Positions 1-6,548 of a DNA stretch of 37,511 bases are shown here, piece after piece. The stretch spans positions 1 to 37,511 of IMG/VR virus record IMGVR_UViG_3300045996_003022, one strand, 5' to 3'. The first letter of the stretch is position 1. Each line of letters begins with the position of its first letter. A program made the translations under genes and the position numbers. Origin of the DNA: a virus. A model generated the notes under the pieces. The model was not told the DNA's origin. It was given only the letters and a program-made list of their open reading frames with translations, and searched no databases.

Positions 1-127
1 AATTAATCCTTTAACTATTTAGATAACGCTGCAAGGGAAATCTTAAAAACTCTTGCAGCGGTTAATTTAGCCAAAGAGGAACCAAGGGCCAAATTGAACA
101 ATTGAATTATAAACAATTTTCAGAGGA
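1..127. repeat. Left copy of exact 127-bp terminal repeat (circle junction)
   Basis: Bases 1-127 are identical to 37385-37511. The length is a common assembler k-mer size, so this is best read as the overlap of a circular assembly rather than a phage terminal repeat. The copy holds the -10 box of a leftward promoter (106-111), a 9-bp hairpin (CGCTGCAAG at 27-35 with CTTGCAGCG at 52-60) and the ribosome-binding site (AAAGG on the minus strand) for the gene that starts at 37383, so joining the ends restores a normal promoter-leader-gene unit. Confidence 0.95.
27..60 (-). promoter_or_regulatory. Leader hairpin upstream of the 37383 operon
   Basis: CGCTGCAAG at 27-35 pairs with CTTGCAGCG at 52-60 (9 bp, 16-nt loop). 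It lies in the leader between the 106-133 promoter and the start at 37383. Its loop is T-rich on the minus strand, but no T-run follows the stem, so a terminator is unlikely. A leader structure or attenuator-like role is only inferred. Confidence 0.4.
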
Positions 128-133
128 AGTCAA
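106..133 (-). promoter_or_regulatory. Leftward promoter crossing the circle junction
   Basis: On the minus strand TTGACT (-35, 128-133), a 16-nt spacer and TATAAT (-10, 106-111). It reads through coordinate 1 into the gene starting at 37383, leaving a leader of about 100 nt that contains the 27-60 hairpin. The spacer ends in CTGAAAATTGTT directly upstream of the -10, a sequence shared with three other leftward promoters. Confidence 0.65.
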
Positions 134-149
134 GGGTTTTGTATAAAAA

Positions 150-428
150 TTAATGGGTTTTTTGATCAAGATCGAAATATTTCTTTTTATCTTTAACTAG
201 TTCAACAAAATTATTAACAACATCATCAAAATTCTTGCCAAACTGCTCTGAAATCAATCTAAAAATATCAAACTGAAAGTGATACAAAGCATCTACCAAA
301 TGAACAGCTGATAAATTATTGACATTCCTATCTATCACTTCTTTAAGCTGCTCCATTACTTGCACTTTCATCAAAAATAAATTTTGGCATTCTTCTTGGT
401 CATTTTTACACATTTGATTTCTGCTCAT
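150..428 (-). CDS. Hypothetical protein, 92 aa
   Basis: Small, mostly helical, charged soluble protein with no recognised family. The ATG at 428 has an AGAAAGG ribosome-binding site just upstream. It overlaps the end of the preceding gene by 23 nt, so it is the last member of the leftward cluster 1729-150 before the promoter at 106-133. Two cysteines near residues 7 and 14 form no evident metal site. Function unknown. Confidence 0.7.
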   Translation of the reverse strand: MSRNQMCKNDQEECQNLFLMKVQVMEQLKEVIDRNVNNLSAVHLVDALYHFQFDIFRLISEQFGKNFDDVVNNFVELVKDKKKYFDLDQKTH

Positions 429-807
429 AACCTTTCTCTTTTAGCCATACGGATAATCCATCACGCATTGAACCGGTCCATATACTTATATCATGACTAC
501 AAAAAATACATTCAATAACAAGATCTCCCTGTAAAGCAATACGTGTTTCTCTGTCGTCAACAAGAAAAAAGATACTAATATAATGTGGTTTATCTCCTAA
601 TCTTTGATAGCATCGTGAATTAGAAAACATTTTTATCTTTTCTATTATTTCATCTTTTGCAACTTTAATCTTGAAATCAAATATTTCTTTCTTTTCTTTT
701 TCAATATCTTCTTTGGTTAATTTAACCTGTGGATAATCTGGTTTATGTGGAACGGTTGGTTTTTGCTCTTCGGAATCTGTTGATAAAAAGTTTTCAAACC
801 ACTTCAT
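406..807 (-). CDS. Hypothetical protein, 133 aa
   Basis: Unrecognised soluble protein. The first 50 residues are Lys/Glu-rich and probably helical; the remainder looks like a mixed alpha/beta domain with one CxxC-like pair (CIFC) around residue 100. The start is set by TAATG coupling to the upstream gene and by AAGAGG on the minus strand. Its end overlaps the next gene by 23 nt. Probably an accessory early protein. Confidence 0.75.
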   Translation of the reverse strand: MKWFENFLSTDSEEQKPTVPHKPDYPQVKLTKEDIEKEKKEIFDFKIKVAKDEIIEKIKMFSNSRCYQRLGDKPHYISIFFLVDDRETRIALQGDLVIECIFCSHDISIWTGSMRDGLSVWLKEKGYEQKSNV

Positions 808-1133
808 TAACTATTACCTCTTTTATTTTTTAAGTCTACTAAAAAAATCTCTTCTATATTATCTAATAAATCAGACAACATATTTTCACTAGAGTTTTCT
901 TTTTCTCTTTCCTCCTCTCTTTTATAATAATTTTCTAACATTCCAACACAAATTTTTAAAATTTTATCAAAACTCCTATTAGACTGTTCAGAAGTTTTTT
1001 TAAGGCATTCATAATAAAAATCATTTATAGCTACAAATTTCTCTATATCACACTTATGATGTGATTCTAAATTTTTATGTAACCCACGTTTTATTTCCCT
1101 AATCTTTTTAAAATCTGTTCCTATTGGTATCAT
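807..1133 (-). CDS. Hypothetical helical protein, 108 aa
   Basis: Predominantly helical, with an acidic Glu/Lys-rich stretch around residues 70-85 that suggests a short coiled coil. No family recognised. The ATG overlaps the stop of the small-terminase gene (ATGA), and its own stop overlaps the next start (TAATG), so it is translationally coupled on both sides. Its position behind the small terminase does not by itself imply a packaging role. Confidence 0.7.
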   Translation of the reverse strand: MIPIGTDFKKIREIKRGLHKNLESHHKCDIEKFVAINDFYYECLKKTSEQSNRSFDKILKICVGMLENYYKREEEREKENSSENMLSDLLDNIEEIFLVDLKNKRGNS

Positions 1134-1729
1134 TTACTTTCTCCTATAATTTCAACAACCTTTCCTTTCCCAGACTGAACTAACATCGCAGCCCTAATGG
1201 CCTCATCACTTAACTGAACAGGCTTTGATTGGTTCTTAGCTTGTTCTAAAGCCTGTTTTTGAAGCTCAAGCTCGGCGATTTTACTCTCTGCTGCAATGCC
1301 TGAAGTGATTTGAGTGTACTCTTGAGTCGTAATTGTACCTTCTTGTAACGATTCGTGGGCAGCTTCTAAACGAGATTGTGTCGTGTTTTCTTTTGCGGGC
1401 TTTAAATTGCCTTTGTAATACTTATAGCGCATTCTCATAATCGTGGCCCAGTAATTATGATTCAACGAAATACCACGTTCTGCTAATGAAAGAGGCTTAT
1501 TTTCCCAAATAGCTGCCCCTTTTGCTAAAGCTATTTCGTATTGTTTTTTGAATTCGGGATGTTTATGACGCCAGGCGTGAAAGCTTTCATCACAAATATT
1601 AGCTTCAGCACAAAAAGCTGCGATTCCCTCGCCAATTCCGATTATTTTGTGTAATAATGGGATGTGAATTGATTCATCATATTGAGGCGAGCCTCTTCCA
1701 TGCCATTCTTTTTCCCGTGAATCACTCAT
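1130..1729 (-). CDS. terS: Terminase small subunit (probable)
   Basis: A 199-aa protein with the layout of a phage small terminase. The N-terminal helix-turn-helix-like segment at about residues 35-65 (AFCAEANICDESFHAWRHKH) would recognise the packaging site. A central helical region (95-165) would form the oligomer, and a short C-terminal tail could contact the large subunit. In the cell it would recruit TerL to concatemeric phage DNA. It is unusual that it lies 8 kb from terL and on the opposite strand. It could instead be a transcriptional regulator, but the length and the 'feed the helix-turn-helix, then long helix' layout favour terminase. Confidence 0.7.
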   Translation of the reverse strand: MSDSREKEWHGRGSPQYDESIHIPLLHKIIGIGEGIAAFCAEANICDESFHAWRHKHPEFKKQYEIALAKGAAIWENKPLSLAERGISLNHNYWATIMRMRYKYYKGNLKPAKENTTQSRLEAAHESLQEGTITTQEYTQITSGIAAESKIAELELQKQALEQAKNQSKPVQLSDEAIRAAMLVQSGKGKVVEIIGESK

Positions 1730-1767
1730 AATTAGTTACCTACCTTTAACTTCATTTATCTGTCATT

Positions 1768-1796
1768 ACGCTAACACATCTATTTTAATATGTCAA
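1768..1796 (-). promoter_or_regulatory. Possible leftward promoter before terS
   Basis: In the 73-bp gap upstream of the start at 1729 the minus strand has a consensus TTGACA (1791-1796) and, after 17 nt, a poor -10 (TAGCGT, 1768-1773). The -35 is good and the -10 weak, so an activator or a different -10 may be involved. Confidence 0.35.
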
Positions 1797-1802
1797 TTAT
1801 CG

Positions 1803-2321
1803 TTAAGAATTCTCAATCGCCGGTGTTTCACAATTTTTAACAGCCCATTGCATCCACCATTCAAGCCAAATTAATCGCGCAAGCTGATAATCATAATTAG
1901 GCTTACATCCTGCCTTGTCACAATCATGCCAGTGTTCATATCCTTCAAAGCCAGGAGGTAAAATAACATTTTCCTTATATTTATTTAAAGCTTCTGTTAC
2001 AAAATCTGCATCTTCTTTAGTAATCCCTATACAACCAGGGTGACCACTTTTTGTAAAAATCCCATCATATTCAACCTCATTTCCATGTTCATCCCATCTA
2101 TATTTCCCATAAAATAGTTTATATAAACCTACTTCTTTACAAAAATTATCCCAAACAGTATAAGATGGCCAGCGATAATTTTTATGATTATTAACATCAT
2201 TAGGAAATGCTGGCGCTTCTGGCAGCTCACTATCTTCAACTTCCCAACCTGCACTTAAATACGGGAAATCTTCCTTACTAAAAACTAGCTTTGCATTGCC
2301 GATTTTAATTGTATATCCCAT
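1803..2321 (-). CDS. Conserved phage hypothetical protein, Trp-rich, 172 aa
   Basis: Tryptophan-rich acidic protein with a HPGC motif around residue 100 and a W-rich C-terminal segment (LEWWMQWAVKNC). Proteins of this general appearance, with a 'GW..E...LP.AP.FP' N-terminus and an HPG motif, occur in many tailed phages and have no assigned function; I recall this rather than having checked it. A GGATT-type ribosome-binding site lies in the overlap with the preceding gene. No lysozyme or amidase motif is visible. Confidence 0.75.
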   Translation of the reverse strand: MGYTIKIGNAKLVFSKEDFPYLSAGWEVEDSELPEAPAFPNDVNNHKNYRWPSYTVWDNFCKEVGLYKLFYGKYRWDEHGNEVEYDGIFTKSGHPGCIGITKEDADFVTEALNKYKENVILPPGFEGYEHWHDCDKAGCKPNYDYQLARLIWLEWWMQWAVKNCETPAIENS

Positions 2322-2322
2322 T

Positions 2323-2505
2323 TTAATCCTTTACCTCTTCATATTTAACAACTGCTTGGCAAAAATAATCTTTTTCAGTCGAAAATGGAAAACCAAATGG
2401 CTGGTATCCTTTTTTAATATATACCATCACCTCCTTATCTAAATGCATAAAACCACCACCAACCAATATATAATCAACAATTTTACCTTTCATTTCATTA
2501 CTCAT
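2323..2505 (-). CDS. DUF1737-like small protein, 60 aa
   Basis: The segment from about residue 25 (VMVYIKKGYQPFGFPF) followed by a Q-A-V strand matches the compact 'long helix, G-W/Y-QP-G' pattern of DUF1737 proteins. It starts at an ATG behind a strong GGGAGGG site. Its stop sits 2 nt before the next start. DUF1737 proteins are common in phages and have no established activity. Confidence 0.65.
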   Translation of the reverse strand: MSNEMKGKIVDYILVGGGFMHLDKEVMVYIKKGYQPFGFPFSTEKDYFCQAVVKYEEVKD

Positions 2506-2628
2506 AATTTACCCTCCCAAAAAAAATACCTATGCTGCAACAGTGTCCAATTAAAAAACCATTACAGCTATCGGTTAAGGCGAACCGTTTGCCGCTCAGG
2601 GCAATTCTCTAGCTTCTACAAATTATCG

Positions 2629-2979
2629 TCATACATCCAGCCTGTGTTTAACAGTGTTTTCTACACTCTCTTCAGACATTAGAGTAGACGAACCATAAAC
2701 CCAACCCATAAATCCCTTATATGCAGGATATATGATAGCGCCTATAGCCATTCCAACAGCTGCACCGGCTACTGCACCGACATTCGCCGCTGCATCTTTA
2801 GCATAAGGAATGATTGAGGGTTCCCATTCACGAATACAATCTTCTGGGTCTGCATTCCCGGCACACATTTGATTCAAGCCTGCATTACCAGCAACAGCTC
2901 CACAAGCAGCGCCCGTGAGCGCGCCAGTTGTTGCACCAAGTGCCGCATTCTTTAAATAAGCCTTAAAATATGGATTCAT
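2629..2979 (-). CDS. Glycine-zipper membrane protein, 116 aa
   Basis: Two Ala/Gly-rich hydrophobic segments (residues about 10-32 and 63-90) carry GxxxG/AxxxA spacing, typical of glycine-zipper membrane or pore-forming proteins. They flank a loop with two cysteines (near residues 39 and 48). AGGAGATAAATAGTT precedes the ATG, and a good promoter lies at 3016-3043, so it is the first gene of its own transcript. A holin-like role is possible but unproven; glycine-zipper proteins also occur in outer membranes. Confidence 0.7.
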   Translation of the reverse strand: MNPYFKAYLKNAALGATTGALTGAACGAVAGNAGLNQMCAGNADPEDCIREWEPSIIPYAKDAAANVGAVAGAAVGMAIGAIIYPAYKGFMGWVYGSSTLMSEESVENTVKHRLDV

Positions 2980-3015
2980 AACTATTTATCTCCTACGTTT
3001 ATAATTGGAGATTGA

Positions 3016-3043
3016 ATATTAGCACAATTTTCAAAGATGTAAA
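3016..3043 (-). promoter_or_regulatory. Leftward promoter for the glycine-zipper gene
   Basis: Minus-strand TTTACA (3038-3043), a 16-nt spacer and TAATAT (3016-3021). The spacer contains TTTGAAAATTGTGC immediately before the -10, the element also found at the ssb, 11.8-kb and junction promoters. The predicted start is near 3009, 30 nt before the ATG. Confidence 0.6.
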
Positions 3044-3063
3044 CATATATTTTTGACCAAATA

Positions 3064-3432
3064 TCAATAACATGATATTTTTTCAATATCCCAAATATGT
3101 TCTTTCCTAAATTTTACTCTATCCCCAAATTTAACCCCTACATCTAAAACTAAATGATTATCTACGATACCCTCTATCGTATCTTCATGAATATGTATAT
3201 CAGTAACTTTTACCCAAAATCTTTCACAACAAGGCGGCTCACACTCACAATTAATACCCTTTGCTTTAATCTTTACAACCATTCCTGGCCATAATGGACC
3301 AGAAATTTTATTAGGATTAGTTATTAATTGTGTTACATTTTGAGCAACAGTTATCTTACAATAACCTATTTCTAAATCACCCCTTTCCTGCATAAGTTTC
3401 TCAATTTCAACTTTTAGTTCTGACAATTTCAA
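3064..3432 (-). CDS. DUF2314-like protein, 122 aa
   Basis: The C-terminal half (about residues 70-118: ERFWVKVTDIHIHEDTIEGI, then 'NHLVLDVG.KFGDRVKF..EHIWDI') resembles the DUF2314 fold, in which a substituted strand-turn-strand ends in 'GD.V.F....I.D'. The N-terminus is helical, and four cysteines cluster near residues 60-68 (CECEPPCC), which could bind metal. The start is a TTG with AAGGAG 7 nt upstream, overlapping the preceding stop by 4 nt. Function unknown. Confidence 0.6.
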   Translation of the reverse strand: MKLSELKVEIEKLMQERGDLEIGYCKITVAQNVTQLITNPNKISGPLWPGMVVKIKAKGINCECEPPCCERFWVKVTDIHIHEDTIEGIVDNHLVLDVGVKFGDRVKFRKEHIWDIEKISCY

Positions 3433-3758
3433 TTTGTTTCTCCTTTTTTATCTTTACCATAGTAAGTTTTATTAATATTCATCCAATAATCTACCTCAAC
3501 AAGTTGAGAATATGGATAATGAATATCAGCAAACTTTAAATACAAGTTATTTGATTTAACCAAATTAACAATTTTTAACGCCATATCATTAGATAGAGAC
3601 CCTCTTGTAGTAATTCTATATTTTCCAGAAATTATCCTATCTAAAGTACAAGGATGAATCTCTAATAAATTTGCCAAAGTAAAACGATTAAACCTAAGAA
3701 TATCAATAAATATATACTTTAAAGGAATTCCGGGATGTATATTGATCTCTGTATTCAC
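3429..3758 (-). CDS. HigA/VapI-like helix-turn-helix regulator, 109 aa
   Basis: It starts IHPGIPLKYIFIDILRFNRF, the HPGxxLxxxxLxxxxx signature of HigA-type antitoxins, followed by a helix-turn-helix (TLANLLEIHPCTLDRIISGK) and a 'DMALKIVNL' helix. The C-terminus has a YW motif like the 'WLNLQ' helix of the family. No HigB-type toxin lies beside it: neighbours are 63- and 122-aa unrelated proteins, so a stand-alone transcription factor is more likely than a toxin-antitoxin pair. The start is a GTG overlapping the upstream stop. It is the only clear DNA-binding repressor candidate in the genome apart from the RHH protein at 11.6 kb. Confidence 0.7.
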   Translation of the reverse strand: MNTEINIHPGIPLKYIFIDILRFNRFTLANLLEIHPCTLDRIISGKYRITTRGSLSNDMALKIVNLVKSNNLYLKFADIHYPYSQLVEVDYWMNINKTYYGKDKKGETN

Positions 3759-3946
3759 TGTAGGTTACCTTTTAACGACACGCGCACTTCAAGCAAAAAC
3801 TTAAGTGCCTCCAAATCACTAGAAAAACATTCTTCTGGCGCATCGAAAATATCAAGAACAAAACTTTTAGTAATCATCTTACGATCATTAATTTCATTAC
3901 CTTCTCTTATTAGCTCATAAAGCTCGTTTATCTCAAAACTTTTCAT
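3755..3946 (-). CDS. Hypothetical protein, 63 aa
   Basis: Small acidic helical protein, unrecognised. I set the start at the ATG at 3946 because AGGTGGGCATC lies directly upstream; an extension to a TTG at 3961 would place the ribosome-binding site inside the gene. It overlaps the yopX-like gene by 14 nt and the regulator gene by 4 nt. Confidence 0.65.
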   Translation of the reverse strand: MKSFEINELYELIREGNEINDRKMITKSFVLDIFDAPEECFSSDLEALKFLLEVRVSLKGNLQ

Positions 3947-4388
3947 GATGCCCACCTGCAAGTAAATCTATATTTTCATAGACGTTCCCAATTACTTCAA
4001 TTTTTCGAATTTTATCTTCCCTGATAATACTATATAGAGAATATACGCCATTATAAAAATCATTAACTTCATCATAAACTTTTATTCCTATGATAGAACT
4101 ATTCTCTATAAATCCCACTTGCCCAATTTTATAAGACAAACCAATGTATTGAAATTTAACAATATCGCCATCATAAATTTCTTTATCTTTTCTATCTTTT
4201 AATCCAATATATTGCATCAATTCTACGCTATTAAATCCAAAAGCCATTAACCCAGGAATATTTACACAAACTTCTTTTACAACAAAATCTATAGAAGATA
4301 CTTGATGAATACGACCATTTTTATTAAACCATTCTCCTGTTAATCCAGTTAAATCTTTAATATAAGCCATAAACTTAATTTCCCGCAT
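3933..4388 (-). CDS. YopX family protein, 151 aa
   Basis: Begins MREIKFMAYIKD and contains 'VELMQYIGLKDRKDKEIYDGDIVKF'-type sequence (residues about 55-80) and the ending 'KIEVIGNVYENIDLL', the hallmarks of the YopX family found in many phages. The function is not established; the fold is a small beta-barrel. I chose the ATG at 4388 because GGGAGTTGATA precedes it and it fits the family N-terminus; an upstream in-frame start adds 18 atypical residues. Confidence 0.85.
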   Translation of the reverse strand: MREIKFMAYIKDLTGLTGEWFNKNGRIHQVSSIDFVVKEVCVNIPGLMAFGFNSVELMQYIGLKDRKDKEIYDGDIVKFQYIGLSYKIGQVGFIENSSIIGIKVYDEVNDFYNGVYSLYSIIREDKIRKIEVIGNVYENIDLLAGGHHEKF

Positions 4389-4665
4389 TATCAACTCCCT
4401 CATTATTTTGCTTATGAATATCTTTAATAACATTTTCTTCAATCGTTTTCTTAGTTCTCAAAATGTTAAAAGTTTCCTTAATGCTTTCTGTAGTGGCCAT
4501 AACTATTTTTTTCTTATCATTCCATGTGCCCGGCCCTTGACAAATAACACTAGCAATCGCCATAGCCATTGCTTGTATACCTATTGCCCCATCTTTACCA
4601 TTTAAAAATTTAGCAAGCTCTGCATAAAAATCACTAAACTCCTGTTGATATTTTAAATTATCCAT
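4375..4665 (-). CDS. Hypothetical protein, 96 aa
   Basis: Unrecognised helical protein. An Ala/Met-rich stretch at residues 27-45 (GIQAMAMAIASVIC) is amphipathic rather than a clear membrane span. It overlaps the YopX gene by 14 nt and is preceded by an 11-nt gap. Part of the leftward accessory operon from the 5168-5196 promoter. Confidence 0.65.
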   Translation of the reverse strand: MDNLKYQQEFSDFYAELAKFLNGKDGAIGIQAMAMAIASVICQGPGTWNDKKKIVMATTESIKETFNILRTKKTIEENVIKDIHKQNNEGVDNAGN

Positions 4666-4676
4666 AGTTAAAACCT

Positions 4677-4916
4677 TTATTTATCCCTATATGTGTCTTT
4701 GTTATATTTAGTTAAAAAATTTTCTAACAACTCTAAAATTTTATCTAATTTATTTTCCAGATTATATACTCTATCTTCTAAACTTTTTTCATATATTTTT
4801 GGTGAAAAAATAGATTTAGCATTATTAATATTAGAAATATAATCAATTTCATTTCTCATTTTCTCAAGCTCTTGACCCAATTTATCATTTATTGCAATTA
4901 AATCTTCTATTGTCAT
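4677..4916 (-). CDS. Coiled-coil protein, 79 aa
   Basis: Nearly all helix with heptad-like Leu/Ile spacing, strongest at residues 47-72 (LEDRVYNLENKLDKILELLE), indicating an oligomeric coiled coil. It overlaps the preceding gene by 4 nt (ATGA). No family assigned. Confidence 0.65.
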   Translation of the reverse strand: MTIEDLIAINDKLGQELEKMRNEIDYISNINNAKSIFSPKIYEKSLEDRVYNLENKLDKILELLENFLTKYNKDTYRDK

Positions 4917-5107
4917 AATACATTCCCCAAACTTAAAAATAACGTATACTGAAACCTCAACACCTCTTCAAGGCACCTTTCAGATAATTTGTCCATAACA
5001 AATATATTTAACTTCTTTTCATTATTCTGTTTTCGCCAAAAATTTATTCTTTTAATTATTTCCCATTTTTTATCAACCATTCCGCCATTTCCTAATGATG
5101 CAGTCAT
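4913..5107 (-). CDS. Hypothetical protein, 64 aa
   Basis: Small basic protein, unrecognised. The ATG at 5107 gives the longest frame; a second ATG nine codons in is also possible. It is the first gene after the duplicated 31-bp element and the promoter at 5168-5196, so it heads the 5107-3064 transcript. Confidence 0.55.
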   Translation of the reverse strand: MTASLGNGGMVDKKWEIIKRINFWRKQNNEKKLNIFVMDKLSERCLEEVLRFQYTLFLSLGNVL

Positions 5108-5123
5108 TTTAAGATCTCCACTT

Positions 5124-5185
5124 TTCAGATAAAATCACTATAGTTAAATTAAAATTCAGATAAAATCACTATAGTTAAATTAAAA
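5124..5185. repeat. Tandem 31-bp duplication in a promoter region
   Basis: Two adjacent identical 31-bp units (5124-5154 and 5155-5185). Each unit contains ACTATA, which is TATAGT on the minus strand and could act as a -10. The upstream unit (5155-5185) supplies the -10 of the promoter at 5168-5196; the downstream copy lacks an obvious -35. The copies may be operators or a recent replication-slippage duplication. Confidence 0.9.
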
Positions 5186-5196
5186 TAACGTAACAA
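5168..5196 (-). promoter_or_regulatory. Leftward promoter for the 5107-3064 operon
   Basis: Minus-strand TTGTTA (5191-5196), a 17-nt spacer and TATAGT (5168-5173). A copy of the CTCACAAA-type motif lies upstream at 5215-5230 in the same orientation relative to transcription as at the 7.7- and 32.2-kb copies. Confidence 0.5.
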
Positions 5197-5214
5197 GTAA
5201 TATTTGCTCTAATA

Positions 5215-5230
5215 TTTGTGAGCATTTGTC
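5215..5230 (-). promoter_or_regulatory. Motif-1 site (GACAAATGCTCACAAA)
   Basis: The minus strand reads GACAAATGCTCACAAA. It differs by one base from the copy at 7661-7676. It lies between the ssb stop and the 5168-5196 promoter, in the position of an activator or repressor site. Confidence 0.6.
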
Positions 5231-5244
5231 CATACTTTATGTAA

Positions 5245-5730
5245 TTAAAACGGAACATCGTCGTCTAATGGTTCGCTTGATGGCAGAGAATTAATATTCT
5301 GAACTAATGGCATCTCTTTTTGTTTATTTGGTGCATTAAAATTTTCTTTAGGCTTAATAAGACATTCAATTTGTGGCCAGGTAACGCCTTCCTTGATTCT
5401 ATTTCCCATAAGCAATATTCCCCCTTCACCAATCAAGGTTTCTAGTTCAAAGTCTTTTCCTTGTTTTTGAAACACATCCGTTAATGCTGGATTATTTATA
5501 CAACTTACAACTTCCTGGATATCCTTTGAACCAAATATAAATTTAGAAGTATCATAATTTTCATTAGTCCCCAGTAAAACTATTTTTAATCTTTGATAAG
5601 TGTTACCTGTCTTTGTTTTCAAATCATAGCCATTACTATCTTTTCTTATTACTCCTGTAATATAAAATTCATACTTACCACTTTTTATTTGTTGTGGTTG
5701 CTTTTGTTGTTGGTTCTCTACATTTTCCAT
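5245..5730 (-). CDS. ssb: Single-stranded DNA-binding protein
   Basis: A 161-aa protein ending SSEPLDDDVPF, the acidic D-D-D-x-P-F tip by which SSB recruits replication and repair partners. The first 25 residues are Gln-rich; residues 20-128 look like an OB-fold with alternating strands, though divergent from E. coli SSB. It would coat single strands during O/P-driven replication and YqaJ/RecT annealing. It starts behind AAAAGGGG, with its own promoter at 5772-5799. A DUF669-like ssDNA-binding protein is an alternative; the acidic tip supports SSB function either way. Confidence 0.75.
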   Translation of the reverse strand: MENVENQQQKQPQQIKSGKYEFYITGVIRKDSNGYDLKTKTGNTYQRLKIVLLGTNENYDTSKFIFGSKDIQEVVSCINNPALTDVFQKQGKDFELETLIGEGGILLMGNRIKEGVTWPQIECLIKPKENFNAPNKQKEMPLVQNINSLPSSEPLDDDVPF

Positions 5731-5771
5731 AACTTACCCCTTTTAAATTAATCAAAAACTATTGTTACTGT

Positions 5772-5799
5772 ATTATAGTGCAATATTCAAATAAAGCAA
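5772..5799 (-). promoter_or_regulatory. Leftward promoter for ssb
   Basis: Minus-strand TTGCTT (5794-5799), a 16-nt spacer and consensus TATAAT (5772-5777). The spacer carries TTTGAATATTGCAC up against the -10, matching the promoter-linked element at 3022-3035, 11839-11852 and 112-124. Confidence 0.6.
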
Positions 5800-5806
5800 C
5801 TATTAT

Positions 5807-5835
5807 TTGACAACTTTTTAAAATGTTACTATCAT
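5807..5835 (+). promoter_or_regulatory. Rightward promoter antisense to the P gene end
   Basis: Consensus TTGACA (5807-5812), a 17-nt spacer and TATCAT (5830-5835) on the plus strand. It faces away from ssb and into the 3' end of the helicase-loader gene. The predicted start at about 5842 is only 60 nt before a strong hairpin and T-run at 5868-5903. Confidence 0.5.
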
Positions 5836-5867
5836 AAACCTGTCAATCTCCATTAGATCAGATGATC

Positions 5868-5903
5868 AGCTAATATTTGAATTTAAATATTAGCTTCTTT
5901 TTT
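5868..5903 (+). terminator. Hairpin plus T-run terminator
   Basis: AGCTAATATTT (5868-5878) and AAATATTAGCT (5885-5895) form a perfect 11-bp stem with a 6-nt loop, followed on the plus strand by TCTTTTTTT. The stem is AT-rich. It contains the stop codon of the leftward gene that ends at 5883 and may also act there, but only the plus strand has a T-run directly after the stem. Confidence 0.6.
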
Positions 5904-6548
5904 TACAGTTTCCACTGTATCTAAGTAGTTAATAGCCTCTTTATATGATTTATAAGTTTTATTCTCTTGTTCTGATCTAATTTTATTTTCTAATTTTTTA
6001 ATTCTTTCCTGTAAAAAACCTTTATAGCTTCTTCCTAACATTTTATAAATATAGTTTGAAGTTTTTATTTGATTCTCAAGTTTTCTCTTCTTAAACCCTT
6101 CTTCATCAAAACCAATTTTTTTAAAATTTTCTATTTTTTTAAATTTTACCTCTGAATGATATGGAACTTTTGGTTTCCTACAGATAGAATAAAACTCCAT
6201 AACAGAATTAGGTGGCCATTTTTGATACTCGGTTTTTAAGTTTAAAATATCTAAAAGTCCATTAATAATTTGCGAAACATTTAGATCACAAAGTCCACTT
6301 AACCAAATTTCTAACATATTCCCTAAATTTTCTTTGGATTTCTCTAAATCTTGTATTGACATATTTTCGGGATTACCTGGCATTTTTCCAAAATATCTAC
6401 CTAAAGAATTTATTACTTCAAAAATTAACATTGCTTGATCGTCTTTTTCGAGGGTATCTAATCGTTTTAGAGAAACCCCTTCATCCGTAAAAATATTTGG
6501 CATCTTATAGAGCCAAGGTATTTTTTTGTAAGTCTCATCCAAGTTCAT
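5883..6548 (-). CDS. Lambda P-like helicase loader (probable)
   Basis: A 221-aa protein immediately downstream of, and overlapping by 14 nt, the initiator gene, just as P follows O in lambdoid phages. A central 'WPPNSVMEFYSICRKP' segment (about residues 113-128) matches the 'PP...EF...C' signature of Replication-P proteins. The N-terminal domain is helical and the C-terminus is a basic coiled coil. It would bring the host DnaB helicase to the origin bound by the initiator. I chose the ATG at 6548 because AAGGAGAAAGTTA precedes it; the frame opens six codons earlier at a TTG that would bury that site. A generic helicase-loading role is likely, exact family less certain. Confidence 0.65.
   Translation of the reverse strand: MNLDETYKKIPWLYKMPNIFTDEGVSLKRLDTLEKDDQAMLIFEVINSLGRYFGKMPGNPENMSIQDLEKSKENLGNMLEIWLSGLCDLNVSQIINGLLDILNLKTEYQKWPPNSVMEFYSICRKPKVPYHSEVKFKKIENFKKIGFDEEGFKKRKLENQIKTSNYIYKMLGRSYKGFLQERIKKLENKIRSEQENKTYKSYKEAINYLDTVETVKKEANI

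Noticed and set aside
1-127. The 127-bp repeat as a genuine phage terminal repeat
   Set aside because: Its length is exactly a typical assembler k-mer and it splits a normal promoter-leader-gene unit. A circularised assembly explains it better, though this cannot be proven from sequence.
2506-2628. Structured RNA or terminator in the 123-bp gap before the glycine-zipper stop
   Set aside because: A 5-bp CGGTT/AACCG hairpin is followed only distantly by a T-run; too weak to call.
3429-3758. HigBA toxin-antitoxin module
   Set aside because: The HigA-like protein has no HigB/RelE-type neighbour, so a two-gene module is not supported.
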